Positions 1 through 8,443 of a stretch of 64,000 nucleotides of DNA are shown here, one piece after another. The first letter of the stretch is position 1. The number at the start of each line of letters is the position of its first letter. The DNA is from Myxococcus stipitatus (lineage in GTDB: Bacteria; Myxococcota; Myxococcia; Myxococcales; Myxococcaceae). The DNA lies in NCBI RefSeq assembly GCF_021412625.1, contig NZ_JAKCFI010000007.1, forward strand, positions 1-64,000, read 5' to 3'. Position numbers and translations under genes: made by a program. Below the pieces are notes generated by a model. The model made no database searches and had not been told where the DNA came from. It saw only the letters and a program-made list of their open reading frames with translations.

Positions 1-3000
1 AGTCGAGGCAGACGACGCGGGCGGAGTGTGCCGGAAGAGACGCGAGCAGCCGCTGGTGCGTCACCAGGACGGGGGCCTGGGAGTCCTCCAGCATGTCGGC
101 CAGACGCTGCTGGGGATAGGCCGGGTCCAGGGGGACGTAGGCGGCGCCGGACTTGAGGACGGCGAGCAGCGCCACCACCAAATCAAGACTGCGCTCGAGG
201 CAGACGGCCACGAGGCGACCGGGCTGTGCGCCCAACTCACGCAGGTGGTGGGCCAGCTGGTTGGCGCGGGCGTCGAGCTGCGCGTAGGTGAGCGTCTCGG
301 CCTCGAAGCGCACGGCCTCGGCGTGAGGCGTGCGGTCCACCTGCGCCTCGACGAGCGCGTGTAGCGTCGTCTCCGACGAGAAGGACTCCTCTCGTCCCTG
401 GAACTCCACCAACACCTTCCGCCGCTCGTCCTCCGTCAGCAGCGGGAGTTCGTGGATGCGCTGGCGGGCATCCGCCACGGCTCCGCGCAGCAGGTGCAGG
501 AAGTGCTCAGCGATGCGAGCAATGGTCGCGGGTCGGAAGAGGTCGCGGCTGTACTCGAGCTGTCCCGACAGACCTCCGTCCCTTGGCGTCAGCAGCACGG
601 AGACATCGAACTTCGACGTCTCCGTGGACATCGGCCTGTGGGTGACATCGAGCCCTGGCAACGACGGCGTCTCCAGGGGCGCGTTCTGGAGCGTGAACAG
701 GGTCTGGAACACCGGCGTCCGGGACAGGTCCCGCTCACCGCCGAGCGCCTCGACCAATCGATCGAAGGGAACATCCTGTCGGGTGAAGGCCGCCAGGGAC
801 TCCTCGCGGACGCGCGCCACCAGCTCCACGAATGTCGGTGCATCCGCCAGGTTCGCCCGGAGGGCGAGCGTGTTGACGAAGAAGCCGATCATCGCCTCCA
901 GCTCTGGCCGGATCCGATGCGCGACGGGGGTTCCGACGCTGAAGTCCGTCTGTCCCGAGTAGCGGGACAGCAGGGCCTGCCAGCCCGCCATCAACACCAT
1001 GAAGAGGGTGGCGCCCTCGGTCCTGCCCAACCGCTCCAGATCCGAGACGAGGTCCGGAGGAACCAAGAAATCGAGGGTGGCGCCGCGCGAGCTCCGCACC
1101 GCGGGACGCGGGGCATCCGTGGGCAGTTCCAGCGGTGCCACGGCGTGGAGGTGCGAGCGCCACCAGTCGAGATGCTGGCGCGCGACCTCCCCCTCCAGCA
1201 CCTGCCGATGCCACGCCGCGTAGTCCGTGTATTGCACGGGCAGCGACGGCAAGGTGGGCTCCCGCCCCTGGGTGAACGCGCCGTAGAGCGATGCCACCTC
1301 ACGCACCAGGACGCCCATGGACCACCCGTCCGAGACGATGTGGTGCATGCAGAGCAGGAGCAGGTGCCGGGTCTCCTCCAGTCGCAACAACCGCGTGCGC
1401 AACAGAGGCCCGTGTCCCAGGTCGAAGGGACGCTCGGCCTCGGTCAGCATCGCGGCCTGGACTGCGTGCTCGCGAGCCTCTGGAGACAGCGAGCGGAGAT
1501 CCTCGACAGGCAGCGTCCACTCCGAGTCAGCGGCCCGGACGACCTGCACCGGCCGCCCATCGCGTTCGGTGAACGTGGTCCGCAGGACGGCGTGGCGCTC
1601 GACGAGTCGGGCGAAGGTCCGCCCCAGGGGATCGACCTGAAGCGGCCCCGTCAGCTCGAGCGCGAGGGGGATGTTGTAGGCGACCTGCCCTGGCTCGAAC
1701 TGCTCCAGGAACCACAAGCGCTGCTGCGCGTATGACGCCTCCAATGCCTCGCCGGGCTGGACGCCCTGGAGTGGAACCAGCGGCGGCAAGCCCTCGGTCA
1801 GAGCCTCCGCTCCGCGCAGGGCGCCCAGGTGAGTGGCGAGCCGGGCGACCGTGGGGTGCTCGAAGAGGGCCCGCAACGAAACCGGGACGCCGAGCCGGGC
1901 CGCGAGGCGGCTCACCACCTGCGTGGCCAGGAGCGAATGTCCGCCCAGCGCGAAGAAGTCGTCGTGCGCGCCGACGCGGGACTGTCCCAGGACCTCGGCG
2001 AAGACACGCGCCACCAGCTCCTCGGTGGGGCCTTTCGGCGGAACGAACTCATCCTCGACGAGGGAGCGATCCGCCTCGGGGTCAGGAAGCGCGCCCCGGT
2101 CCACCTTGCCGCTGGCCGTCAGCGGGAGCGCCGGGAGCACGACGAACGCGGAGGGCACCAGCTGAGGCGCCAGTTGCTCCGAGAGCACCTGCCTCAACCG
2201 CACGACCTCGCGAGCGCTCCGAGCCCCCCGCAGCGGATCGTTCGCGAGCGTGTGCAGGGACACCGCCTGACGCACGGGCGCCGCGGTTCCCCCCACCTCG
2301 ACCTGGAAGCCCGGCTGGGCGAACACGACGTCGAGCGCTCCGTCCCGGTGCGCTCCCGCCCAGCTCACCCGCGTCTCGTATCCGAGCGACGCGCCGAGGA
2401 CGTACAGGTCCTCGGGCTCGACGCCTCGGGAACCGGGCCAGGCGCGCAGCACGTCCCTCAGGGCCGCCACGCTCGGGGGGCGTCCCGTTCCGGACAGCAG
2501 CTTCACGAGCCGCGTGGCCTCCAGCACGCGAGCGTTCGGCACGCCGCGCAGGGCCAGCATCGGGGGGCTCGACTCCAGGAGCGCGCGCACGGAGTCCAGC
2601 GTCAGCTCGGCGCCATCCACCCAGTCGGGGCGCGCCGCCGCCGCGGCCTCGCGGCCGTCGCCGACGTGGAGGATGACCTCGTAGCGGAAGCGGCTCAGCT
2701 CGTTGTCATAGCGCCCGTGCTTCGGCAGCACCTCCACCCGGGAGATGGCCGGGATGTGCGCGGGCAGCGAGGTGAAGAACGTGGGTGACAGGAGCAGCTC
2801 CGCCTCCGCGAGCACGTCGCGCTGGATGCGGTACTGCAGCTGTGCGGTCGACAGGCTCGGCGGGGCGCGGTGCAGGCGCACCGAGGCCTGGAACGCCTCC
2901 AGCAACTCCAGGTGACGCACGTCCCCCAGGAAGATGCGCCCGCCAGGCGCCAGCACCCTGGCCGCGCCGCGCAGCACCTGGAGCAGGTAGTCCACGCTCG

Positions 3001-6000
3001 AGAAGCACTGGATGACCGAGTTGAGCACCACCGTGTCGAACGAGCCGGCCTCGAGGTCCGACAGGTCCTCGACCCCCCGATGAAGCAGCTTCACCGAGGC
3101 CAGGGCGCTCCCCATCTGCTGCCGCTGCCGCTCGATGCGCTCGAGGGCGGGCCGCGCGAAGTCCACGCCCCAGTACGCCTCGCAATGCGGGGCGATCCGG
3201 TACAACAACAGGCCCGTGCCGCAGCCCAGCTCCAGCACCCGGCGCGGTCGCAGCGCGAGGATCTGCGCCACGGTGGTCTCCACCCACTCGCGCATCTGCG
3301 CTTCCGGGAGCGCCCCGCCGGTGTAGCTGTCGTTCCAGCCGGAGATGTCGAAGGTGGGGTCCGCGTTGTGCGCCTGCTGCGTGTACGTGACGTCGTAGAT
3401 GGCCTTCCAGTCCGCGGACTGGTCCGGGGCTCCAGCGCCGTCGACGTCGCCCAGGACCACGTAGGCCGCCAGGCGCGCGTCACCCGAGGCATCGGGGCGC
3501 GCCAGCACCACGGCCTCGCGGACGGTTGGCTGCGCCGTCAGGGCCGCCTCGATTTCACCGGGCTCGATGCGGAAGCCGCGGACCTTGACCTGGAAGTCCG
3601 CTCGGCCCAGGTACTCCAACGCGCCATCTGCGCGCCACCGGGCCACGTCGCCCGTGCGGTACATGCGGGCGCCCTCCGTGCCGGAGAACGGATCCAGCAC
3701 GAAGCGCTCGGCGGTGAGCTGGGGGCGGTTCCAATAGCCGCGCCCCACCTGGATGCCCGCGATGAACAGCTCGCCCGGGACGCCCACGGGCGTCGGCTGG
3801 CCGAGCCCATCGAGGATGTAGATGCGGGTGTTGGCCACCGGCCGCCCGATGGGCACCGTGGGACCCGTGGCACCCCGCGCGCAGTGCCAGTACGTCACGT
3901 CCACCGCGGCCTCGGTCGGGCCGTACAGGTTGTGGAGTTCGGTGCGCGCGGGGAGCCGCGCATGGGCGCGATGGACGAGCTCGACGGAGAGGGCCTCGCC
4001 GCTGCACATCACCTGTCGCAGGTGCGACAGGGACTCCAGGCCGGCCTCCTCCAGGAAGGCCCGCAGCATCGAGGGCACGAAGTGCGTCGTCGTGACGCGC
4101 TCCTCGGCCATGAGCCGGACGAGATACGCCGGGTCCCGATGCCCCTCCGGCCTCGCGACCACCAGGCGAGCCCCCGTCGTCAGCGGCCAGAAGAACTCCC
4201 AGACCGAGACATCGAAGCTGAAGGGCGTCTTCTGGAGTACGCGGTCCGACGGCCCCAGGCCGTACTCCCGCTGCATCCACAGGAGGCGGTTGACGATGCC
4301 CCGGTGCGAATTCATCGCCCCCTTGGGACGGCCGGTGCTGCCCGACGTGTAGATGACGTAGGCCAGGTCCTCGGGGCCGTTGCGACGGACGGGACGTCGC
4401 GAGTCCTCCGCGCGGTCCCGGTCCACGTCCGTCAGGACGAGCGCCGCGCCCGTTCCCCGGACCCGCTCCGCCAGCGAGGACCGGGTCACGATGACGGGCG
4501 CCCGCGTGTCCTCCTGCATGAACGCGAGGACGTCTCGCGGATACGACGGGTCGAGCGGCACGTAGGCGCCCCCCGCCTTGAGGATGCCGACCAGGCTGAT
4601 GACGAGATCCAGGCTCCGCTCCAGGCAGACGCCGACCAGGACATCGGGCCCCACGCCCCGCTCGCGCAGCGCATGGGCGAGGCCGTTGGCCCGCGCGTCC
4701 AGCTCACGCCACGTCAGGTGCACGGACTCGAACGAGACGGCGATGGCCTCGGGTGTGCGGTCCACCTGGGCCTCGAACAACTCCACGAGGGTGCCCGCGT
4801 CGCCGAGCCGCTCCTCGGGAGGGTTCCAGCCCTGGAGCACCTGACGCCGCTCGTCTCCGGTCATCAGCGGCAACGCGGCGACGCGCTGGTCGGGGGCGTC
4901 CGCCATTCCGACCATCACGACCTCGAGCTGGCTCAAGAGCCGGTCGATGGTCTCCGCGTCGAAGAGGTCCGACGCGTACTTGCAGCCAATCAGCAGGCCG
5001 TCCGGGCCGTGGATGGCCTCGAACGTCAGGTCCAGCTCGGCGGTGCGGTTGTCGAGCATGGACTCACGGGGCGACAGGCCCAGCGTCAGCCCCGCGCCCA
5101 TGGACAGCTCGCGTGGCAGGTCGTAGTCGTCCAGGACGAACGCGACGTTGTACAGCTCGCGCCGCTGAGCGCCCTGCTGGAGCGCCGCGAGGACGTGGTC
5201 GAACGGGCAATGGGCATGGGCGAGCGCGCCGAGCGTGGCCTGCTTCACCGCCGCCAGCAGCCCCGTCGCCGTCACCGCCTCCGGCAGCCGCATGCGCAGC
5301 GGGAGGAAGTTGGTGAAGTCGCCCACCAGCTCGCGGGTTCCCGGGACGTCCCGTCCGTACACCACGGTGCCCACGACGAAGTCCGATTGCCGGCTCCATC
5401 GATGGAGGACGATGGAGAGCGCGCCGAGGACGCTCACGAAGGGCGTGGCGCCCTGTTCACGCCCCAGGGCATGCAGCCGGCTCATCACCGCCGCCGGGAT
5501 GAGCCGCATGCGCCGGCCGCCCCGGAAGGACAGGCGCGGGGGCCTCGGCCGGTCCGTGGGGAGCGCCAGCAGCGACGGTGCGTCCGCGAGCGTCTGTCGC
5601 CACCAGGCCAGCTCCGCCGCCATCGCCCGCGGCGTGAGCTGGGCGAGCTGCCACGCCGAGAAGTCGGCGTACTGGTGCGCGGGCGCGGGGAGCGGAGACG
5701 GGCGCCCCTCGCTGAAGGCGGCGTGGATGGCCGCCAGTTCGCGAAGGAGCAGGCCCACGGTCCATCCATCCGCGACGAGGTGGTGGAAGGAGAGGATCAG
5801 GACATGGTCCTCGGCGCCGAAGCGCACCAGCGTCCCCCGGAGGAGGGGGCCCGTGGTCACATCCATCGGGCGCTGGCCGTCGAGCACCGCCAGGCCGTCG
5901 AGCACCGCGCTCCGGTCGGTGCGCCCCGTCGCGTCCACCCGCTCCACGACGAACGGCGTCACGGGGTGGACCTGCTGGACGAGGGCGTCCCCGGACGACA

Positions 6001-8290
6001 CGAACGTGGAGCGCAGCACCTCGTGCCGGCGCAGCAGCACCGTCAACGCCCGCTCGAGCACGGCCACTTCCAGCGGTCCGCGCAACATGAAGGCGAGGGG
6101 CAGGTGGTACGCGGTGGAGGCCGGGTCGAGCTGCTGCATGACCCAGAGCCGGTGCTGCGGGAAGGAGACCGGCGACGCCCCGGCGTCCTCGGCACGCCGA
6201 GACAGCGGCACGAGCGCCGGGCTCGCTTGCGCGGCGGGCCGCGCGACGCGCTCGACCAGCTCCGCCAGGCTGACGTCCTGCAGCAGGGCCGTCGCGGGGA
6301 GCCGGACGCCGAAGCGCTTCTCGATGCGCCCCTGCAGGTCCGCCGCGCCGAGCGAGTCCATCCCCAGCCGGGTCAGGGGCGTGTCCGCCTCGACACGAGA
6401 AGCCGCGCTCCCCAGCACCGCCTCGAGCTCCTCGCGCAGACCCCGCGCCAGGGCCTCGCGCGCGTCCTCCGATTCGGCCCTGGCCTCGGGCTCCCGAGCC
6501 TCCTCCCGCGTGGGCGCGGGCGCGGCGGCCTGCGTCGCCCCCGCATCCGTCCGCCAGAGGAATGGCAGCTCCCCGGAGATCACCCCCGCGCGGCAGGCGT
6601 GGCGCTGGATCTTCCCGCTCGACGTCTTCGGGATGGAGCCAGGAGGCAGCAGCGCCACGGTGCGCGGCTGGACCTCCAGCGCCCGGGCGATGGCCTGGCT
6701 CAGGGCGTCCGCCACCTCGGCGAACGCCGCCGCGTCACCGGAGGTGGCCAGCTCTCGCGACACCTCCGCCACCACCCCGAGCACCTCGCCGCCCACGGCC
6801 TCGAGGGAGAACGCCGCGACGCAGCCCAGGCGCACGCGCGGGTGCGCGCGCTCCATGACGACCTCGACGTCCTGCGGGTACAGGTTGCGACCCCGGAGGA
6901 TGATGAGGTCCTTGCGGCGCCCCGTGACGATGAGCTGTCCGTCCTCTCGCAGCAGGCCCAGGTCGCCCGTGCGCAGATACCGCGTGCGGTCTTCGAAGCC
7001 GACGGGGCGCGCGTGAAAGCACTCCTCGGTCAGCTCGGGCTTGCGCCAGTAGCCCCGGGCCACGCTGGGGCCCGCCACCCAGATCTCCCCGACGTGTCCC
7101 GCGGGCTGGGGCGTACGGCGCTCCGGGTCGACGATGAGCAGGCGCTGGTCGCCGACCAACTCACCGCAGGAGACATGCGAGCGCGTCCCCGGGGCCTCGG
7201 GCGGCATGTCCACCGCGCGCCCGCGCGCGAGCGAGGCGTCATCCAGGTGGAAGACCCGCGGCGCCTCGCCCTTGCGCGCGCCCGTGACCATGAGCGTGCC
7301 CTCCGCCAGGCCGTAGCCGGGATAGAGGGCTTCCCGCAGGAAGCCCGCGGGCTCGAACACCCGCGCGAACCGCTCGAGCGTGCCGGCGCGGATGGGCTCG
7401 GCGCCGCAGAACGCGACCTCCCACGAGCTCAGGTCCAGCGCGCGCACGTCCTCGGCCGTCGCGCGACTGGCGCACAGGTCGAAGGCGAAGTTGGGCCCCC
7501 CGCTGATGGTGCCCCCGATGCGCGAGATGGCCTGCACCCAGCGCAACGGCCGCTGGAGGAATGAGAGGGGCGCCATCAACGCCACGCGGTAGCCACCACA
7601 CAGGGGCGCGAGGATGCCGGCGATCAGCCCCATGTCGTGGTACGGCGGCAGCCAGAAGACGGACACGCTGTCGTCGCGCGCCTGGAAACTCCGGGAGATG
7701 AGCCCCGTGTTGTGCAGCAGGTTCGCGTGGGTCAGCATCACGCCCTTGGGCGCGCCCGTGGAGCCGGACGTGTACTGGAGGAACGCCAGGGAGTCTGGCC
7801 CGATGTCCGGCTCGCGCCAGTCGACCTCGCCGCCTTCCGGCAGCGCGTCCGTCGCCAGCCAATGCAGCGCCCGGAAGTCCGGCATCTTCTCGAAGACGAA
7901 GTCCGTCAGCCCGAGGATGCCGGAGGTGGTCAGGACCACCAGTGCCTCCGCATCCTGGATGATGGCGCGCAGCCGGGGCAGGGTGCGCTCCAGTCGAGAG
8001 GGATCTGGCGGATACGCGGGGACGGCGATGGCGCCCGCGTAGAGACAGCCGAAGAAGCCCGCGACGTAGTCGAGCCCCGGCGGATACAACAACATGACGC
8101 GCTGACCCACCGCGCCTCGCGCCTGGAGGGCCGCCGCGATGCGCCTCGCGCGGCGATCCAACTCCACCGCGTCGAGCGTCAGGTCATCGCCATCGTCTTC
8201 GGCGATGAAGGTGAAAAGCGGATGCTGCGACGCGGCCTTGGCCGCGCGCGCACGCGTGGCGTCGAGGAGGGTCCGAGTTGTCGTGTCCAT
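1..8290 (-). CDS. FAAL-NRPS lipopeptide synthetase, 3' end beyond the window
   Basis: About 2763 codons are open from the ATG at 8290 to the left edge with no stop, so the C-terminus is missing. Domains in order: fatty acyl-AMP ligase at about 1-580 (YTSGSTGAPKG near 172, FAAL-type YHDMGLIAG); acyl carrier protein with LGMDSLGAADL, phosphopantetheine serine near 646; condensation domain with HHLVADG near 836; adenylation domain about 1180-2065 (YTSGSTGRPKG near 1316, NLYGPTE, ending TASGKVDR), interrupted by an S-adenosylmethionine methyltransferase (LELGCGTGLL near 1685); peptidyl carrier GGHSLL near 2119; second condensation domain HHIVSDG near 2316; and the start of a second adenylation domain (YVPLDPAYP). 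The family activates a free fatty acid as acyl-AMP, loads it on the ACP and passes it to the first amino acid. The first A-domain code reads D-V-W-H-M-S-L-V-D-K, serine-like. Product inferred: an N-acylated lipopeptide beginning with a methylated Ser. No clear Shine-Dalgarno precedes the ATG. Confidence 0.93.
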   Translation of the reverse strand, partial: MDTTTRTLLDATRARAAKAASQHPLFTFIAEDDGDDLTLDAVELDRRARRIAAALQARGAVGQRVMLLYPPGLDYVAGFFGCLYAGAIAVPAYPPDPSRLERTLPRLRAIIQDAEALVVLTTSGILGLTDFVFEKMPDFRALHWLATDALPEGGEVDWREPDIGPDSLAFLQYTSGSTGAPKGVMLTHANLLHNTGLISRSFQARDDSVSVFWLPPYHDMGLIAGILAPLCGGYRVALMAPLSFLQRPLRWVQAISRIGGTISGGPNFAFDLCASRATAEDVRALDLSSWEVAFCGAEPIRAGTLERFARVFEPAGFLREALYPGYGLAEGTLMVTGARKGEAPRVFHLDDASLARGRAVDMPPEAPGTRSHVSCGELVGDQRLLIVDPERRTPQPAGHVGEIWVAGPSVARGYWRKPELTEECFHARPVGFEDRTRYLRTGDLGLLREDGQLIVTGRRKDLIILRGRNLYPQDVEVVMERAHPRVRLGCVAAFSLEAVGGEVLGVVAEVSRELATSGDAAAFAEVADALSQAIARALEVQPRTVALLPPGSIPKTSSGKIQRHACRAGVISGELPFLWRTDAGATQAAAPAPTREEAREPEARAESEDAREALARGLREELEAVLGSAASRVEADTPLTRLGMDSLGAADLQGRIEKRFGVRLPATALLQDVSLAELVERVARPAAQASPALVPLSRRAEDAGASPVSFPQHRLWVMQQLDPASTAYHLPLAFMLRGPLEVAVLERALTVLLRRHEVLRSTFVSSGDALVQQVHPVTPFVVERVDATGRTDRSAVLDGLAVLDGQRPMDVTTGPLLRGTLVRFGAEDHVLILSFHHLVADGWTVGLLLRELAAIHAAFSEGRPSPLPAPAHQYADFSAWQLAQLTPRAMAAELAWWRQTLADAPSLLALPTDRPRPPRLSFRGGRRMRLIPAAVMSRLHALGREQGATPFVSVLGALSIVLHRWSRQSDFVVGTVVYGRDVPGTRELVGDFTNFLPLRMRLPEAVTATGLLAAVKQATLGALAHAHCPFDHVLAALQQGAQRRELYNVAFVLDDYDLPRELSMGAGLTLGLSPRESMLDNRTAELDLTFEAIHGPDGLLIGCKYASDLFDAETIDRLLSQLEVVMVGMADAPDQRVAALPLMTGDERRQVLQGWNPPEERLGDAGTLVELFEAQVDRTPEAIAVSFESVHLTWRELDARANGLAHALRERGVGPDVLVGVCLERSLDLVISLVGILKAGGAYVPLDPSYPRDVLAFMQEDTRAPVIVTRSSLAERVRGTGAALVLTDVDRDRAEDSRRPVRRNGPEDLAYVIYTSGSTGRPKGAMNSHRGIVNRLLWMQREYGLGPSDRVLQKTPFSFDVSVWEFFWPLTTGARLVVARPEGHRDPAYLVRLMAEERVTTTHFVPSMLRAFLEEAGLESLSHLRQVMCSGEALSVELVHRAHARLPARTELHNLYGPTEAAVDVTYWHCARGATGPTVPIGRPVANTRIYILDGLGQPTPVGVPGELFIAGIQVGRGYWNRPQLTAERFVLDPFSGTEGARMYRTGDVARWRADGALEYLGRADFQVKVRGFRIEPGEIEAALTAQPTVREAVVLARPDASGDARLAAYVVLGDVDGAGAPDQSADWKAIYDVTYTQQAHNADPTFDISGWNDSYTGGALPEAQMREWVETTVAQILALRPRRVLELGCGTGLLLYRIAPHCEAYWGVDFARPALERIERQRQQMGSALASVKLLHRGVEDLSDLEAGSFDTVVLNSVIQCFSSVDYLLQVLRGAARVLAPGGRIFLGDVRHLELLEAFQASVRLHRAPPSLSTAQLQYRIQRDVLAEAELLLSPTFFTSLPAHIPAISRVEVLPKHGRYDNELSRFRYEVILHVGDGREAAAAARPDWVDGAELTLDSVRALLESSPPMLALRGVPNARVLEATRLVKLLSGTGRPPSVAALRDVLRAWPGSRGVEPEDLYVLGASLGYETRVSWAGAHRDGALDVVFAQPGFQVEVGGTAAPVRQAVSLHTLANDPLRGARSAREVVRLRQVLSEQLAPQLVPSAFVVLPALPLTASGKVDRGALPDPEADRSLVEDEFVPPKGPTEELVARVFAEVLGQSRVGAHDDFFALGGHSLLATQVVSRLAARLGVPVSLRALFEHPTVARLATHLGALRGAEALTEGLPPLVPLQGVQPGEALEASYAQQRLWFLEQFEPGQVAYNIPLALELTGPLQVDPLGRTFARLVERHAVLRTTFTERDGRPVQVVRAADSEWTLPVEDLRSLSPEAREHAVQAAMLTEAERPFDLGHGPLLRTRLLRLEETRHLLLLCMHHIVSDGWSMGVLVREVASLYGAFTQGREPTLPSLPVQYTDYAAWHRQVLEGEVARQHLDWWRSHLHAVAPLELPTDAPRPAVRSSRGATLDFLVPPDLVSDLERLGRTEGATLFMVLMAGWQALLSRYSGQTDFSVGTPVAHRIRPELEAMIGFFVNTLALRANLADAPTFVELVARVREESLAAFTRQDVPFDRLVEALGGERDLSRTPVFQTLFTLQNAPLETPSLPGLDVTHRPMSTETSKFDVSVLLTPRDGGLSGQLEYSRDLFRPATIARIAEHFLHLLRGAVADARQRIHELPLLTEDERRKVLVEFQGREESFSSETTLHALVEAQVDRTPHAEAVRFEAETLTYAQLDARANQLAHHLRELGAQPGRLVAVCLERSLDLVVALLAVLKSGAAYVPLDPAYPQQRLADMLEDSQAPVLVTHQRLLASLPAHSARVVCLD

Positions 8291-8424
8291 GGGGGGTGTG
8301 GGGCGCGAATGGACTGTTATCAGCGAGAGGCTTAATAACAGGCGATTCTCACAGTCGCGGAAATTGCGACGTCCCACACCTCCCGCAGCTCCCCGAGTAC
8401 GTCGGGAGGGAGAGGAACCCCTAC

Positions 8425-8443
8425 TGTCAGAAGAAAACTGACA
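8425..8443 (-). terminator. Small hairpin after the Hsp70 gene stop
   Basis: A perfect 6-bp inverted repeat, TGTCAG and CTGACA around a 7-nt A/T-rich loop, abuts the stop codon of the PilZ-Hsp70 gene. The stem is short and no T-run follows it on the minus strand, so it is at best a weak terminator or a processing signal between that gene and the NRPS gene 150 nt downstream. Confidence 0.3.

Noticed and set aside
452..1735. 427-codon plus-strand frame
   Set aside because: Antisense shadow of the NRPS second condensation domain.
2870..7564. 1564-codon open frame on the plus strand
   Set aside because: It is antisense to the NRPS gene, Arg/His/Gln-rich and has no domain motifs; the minus frame carries all NRPS signatures.
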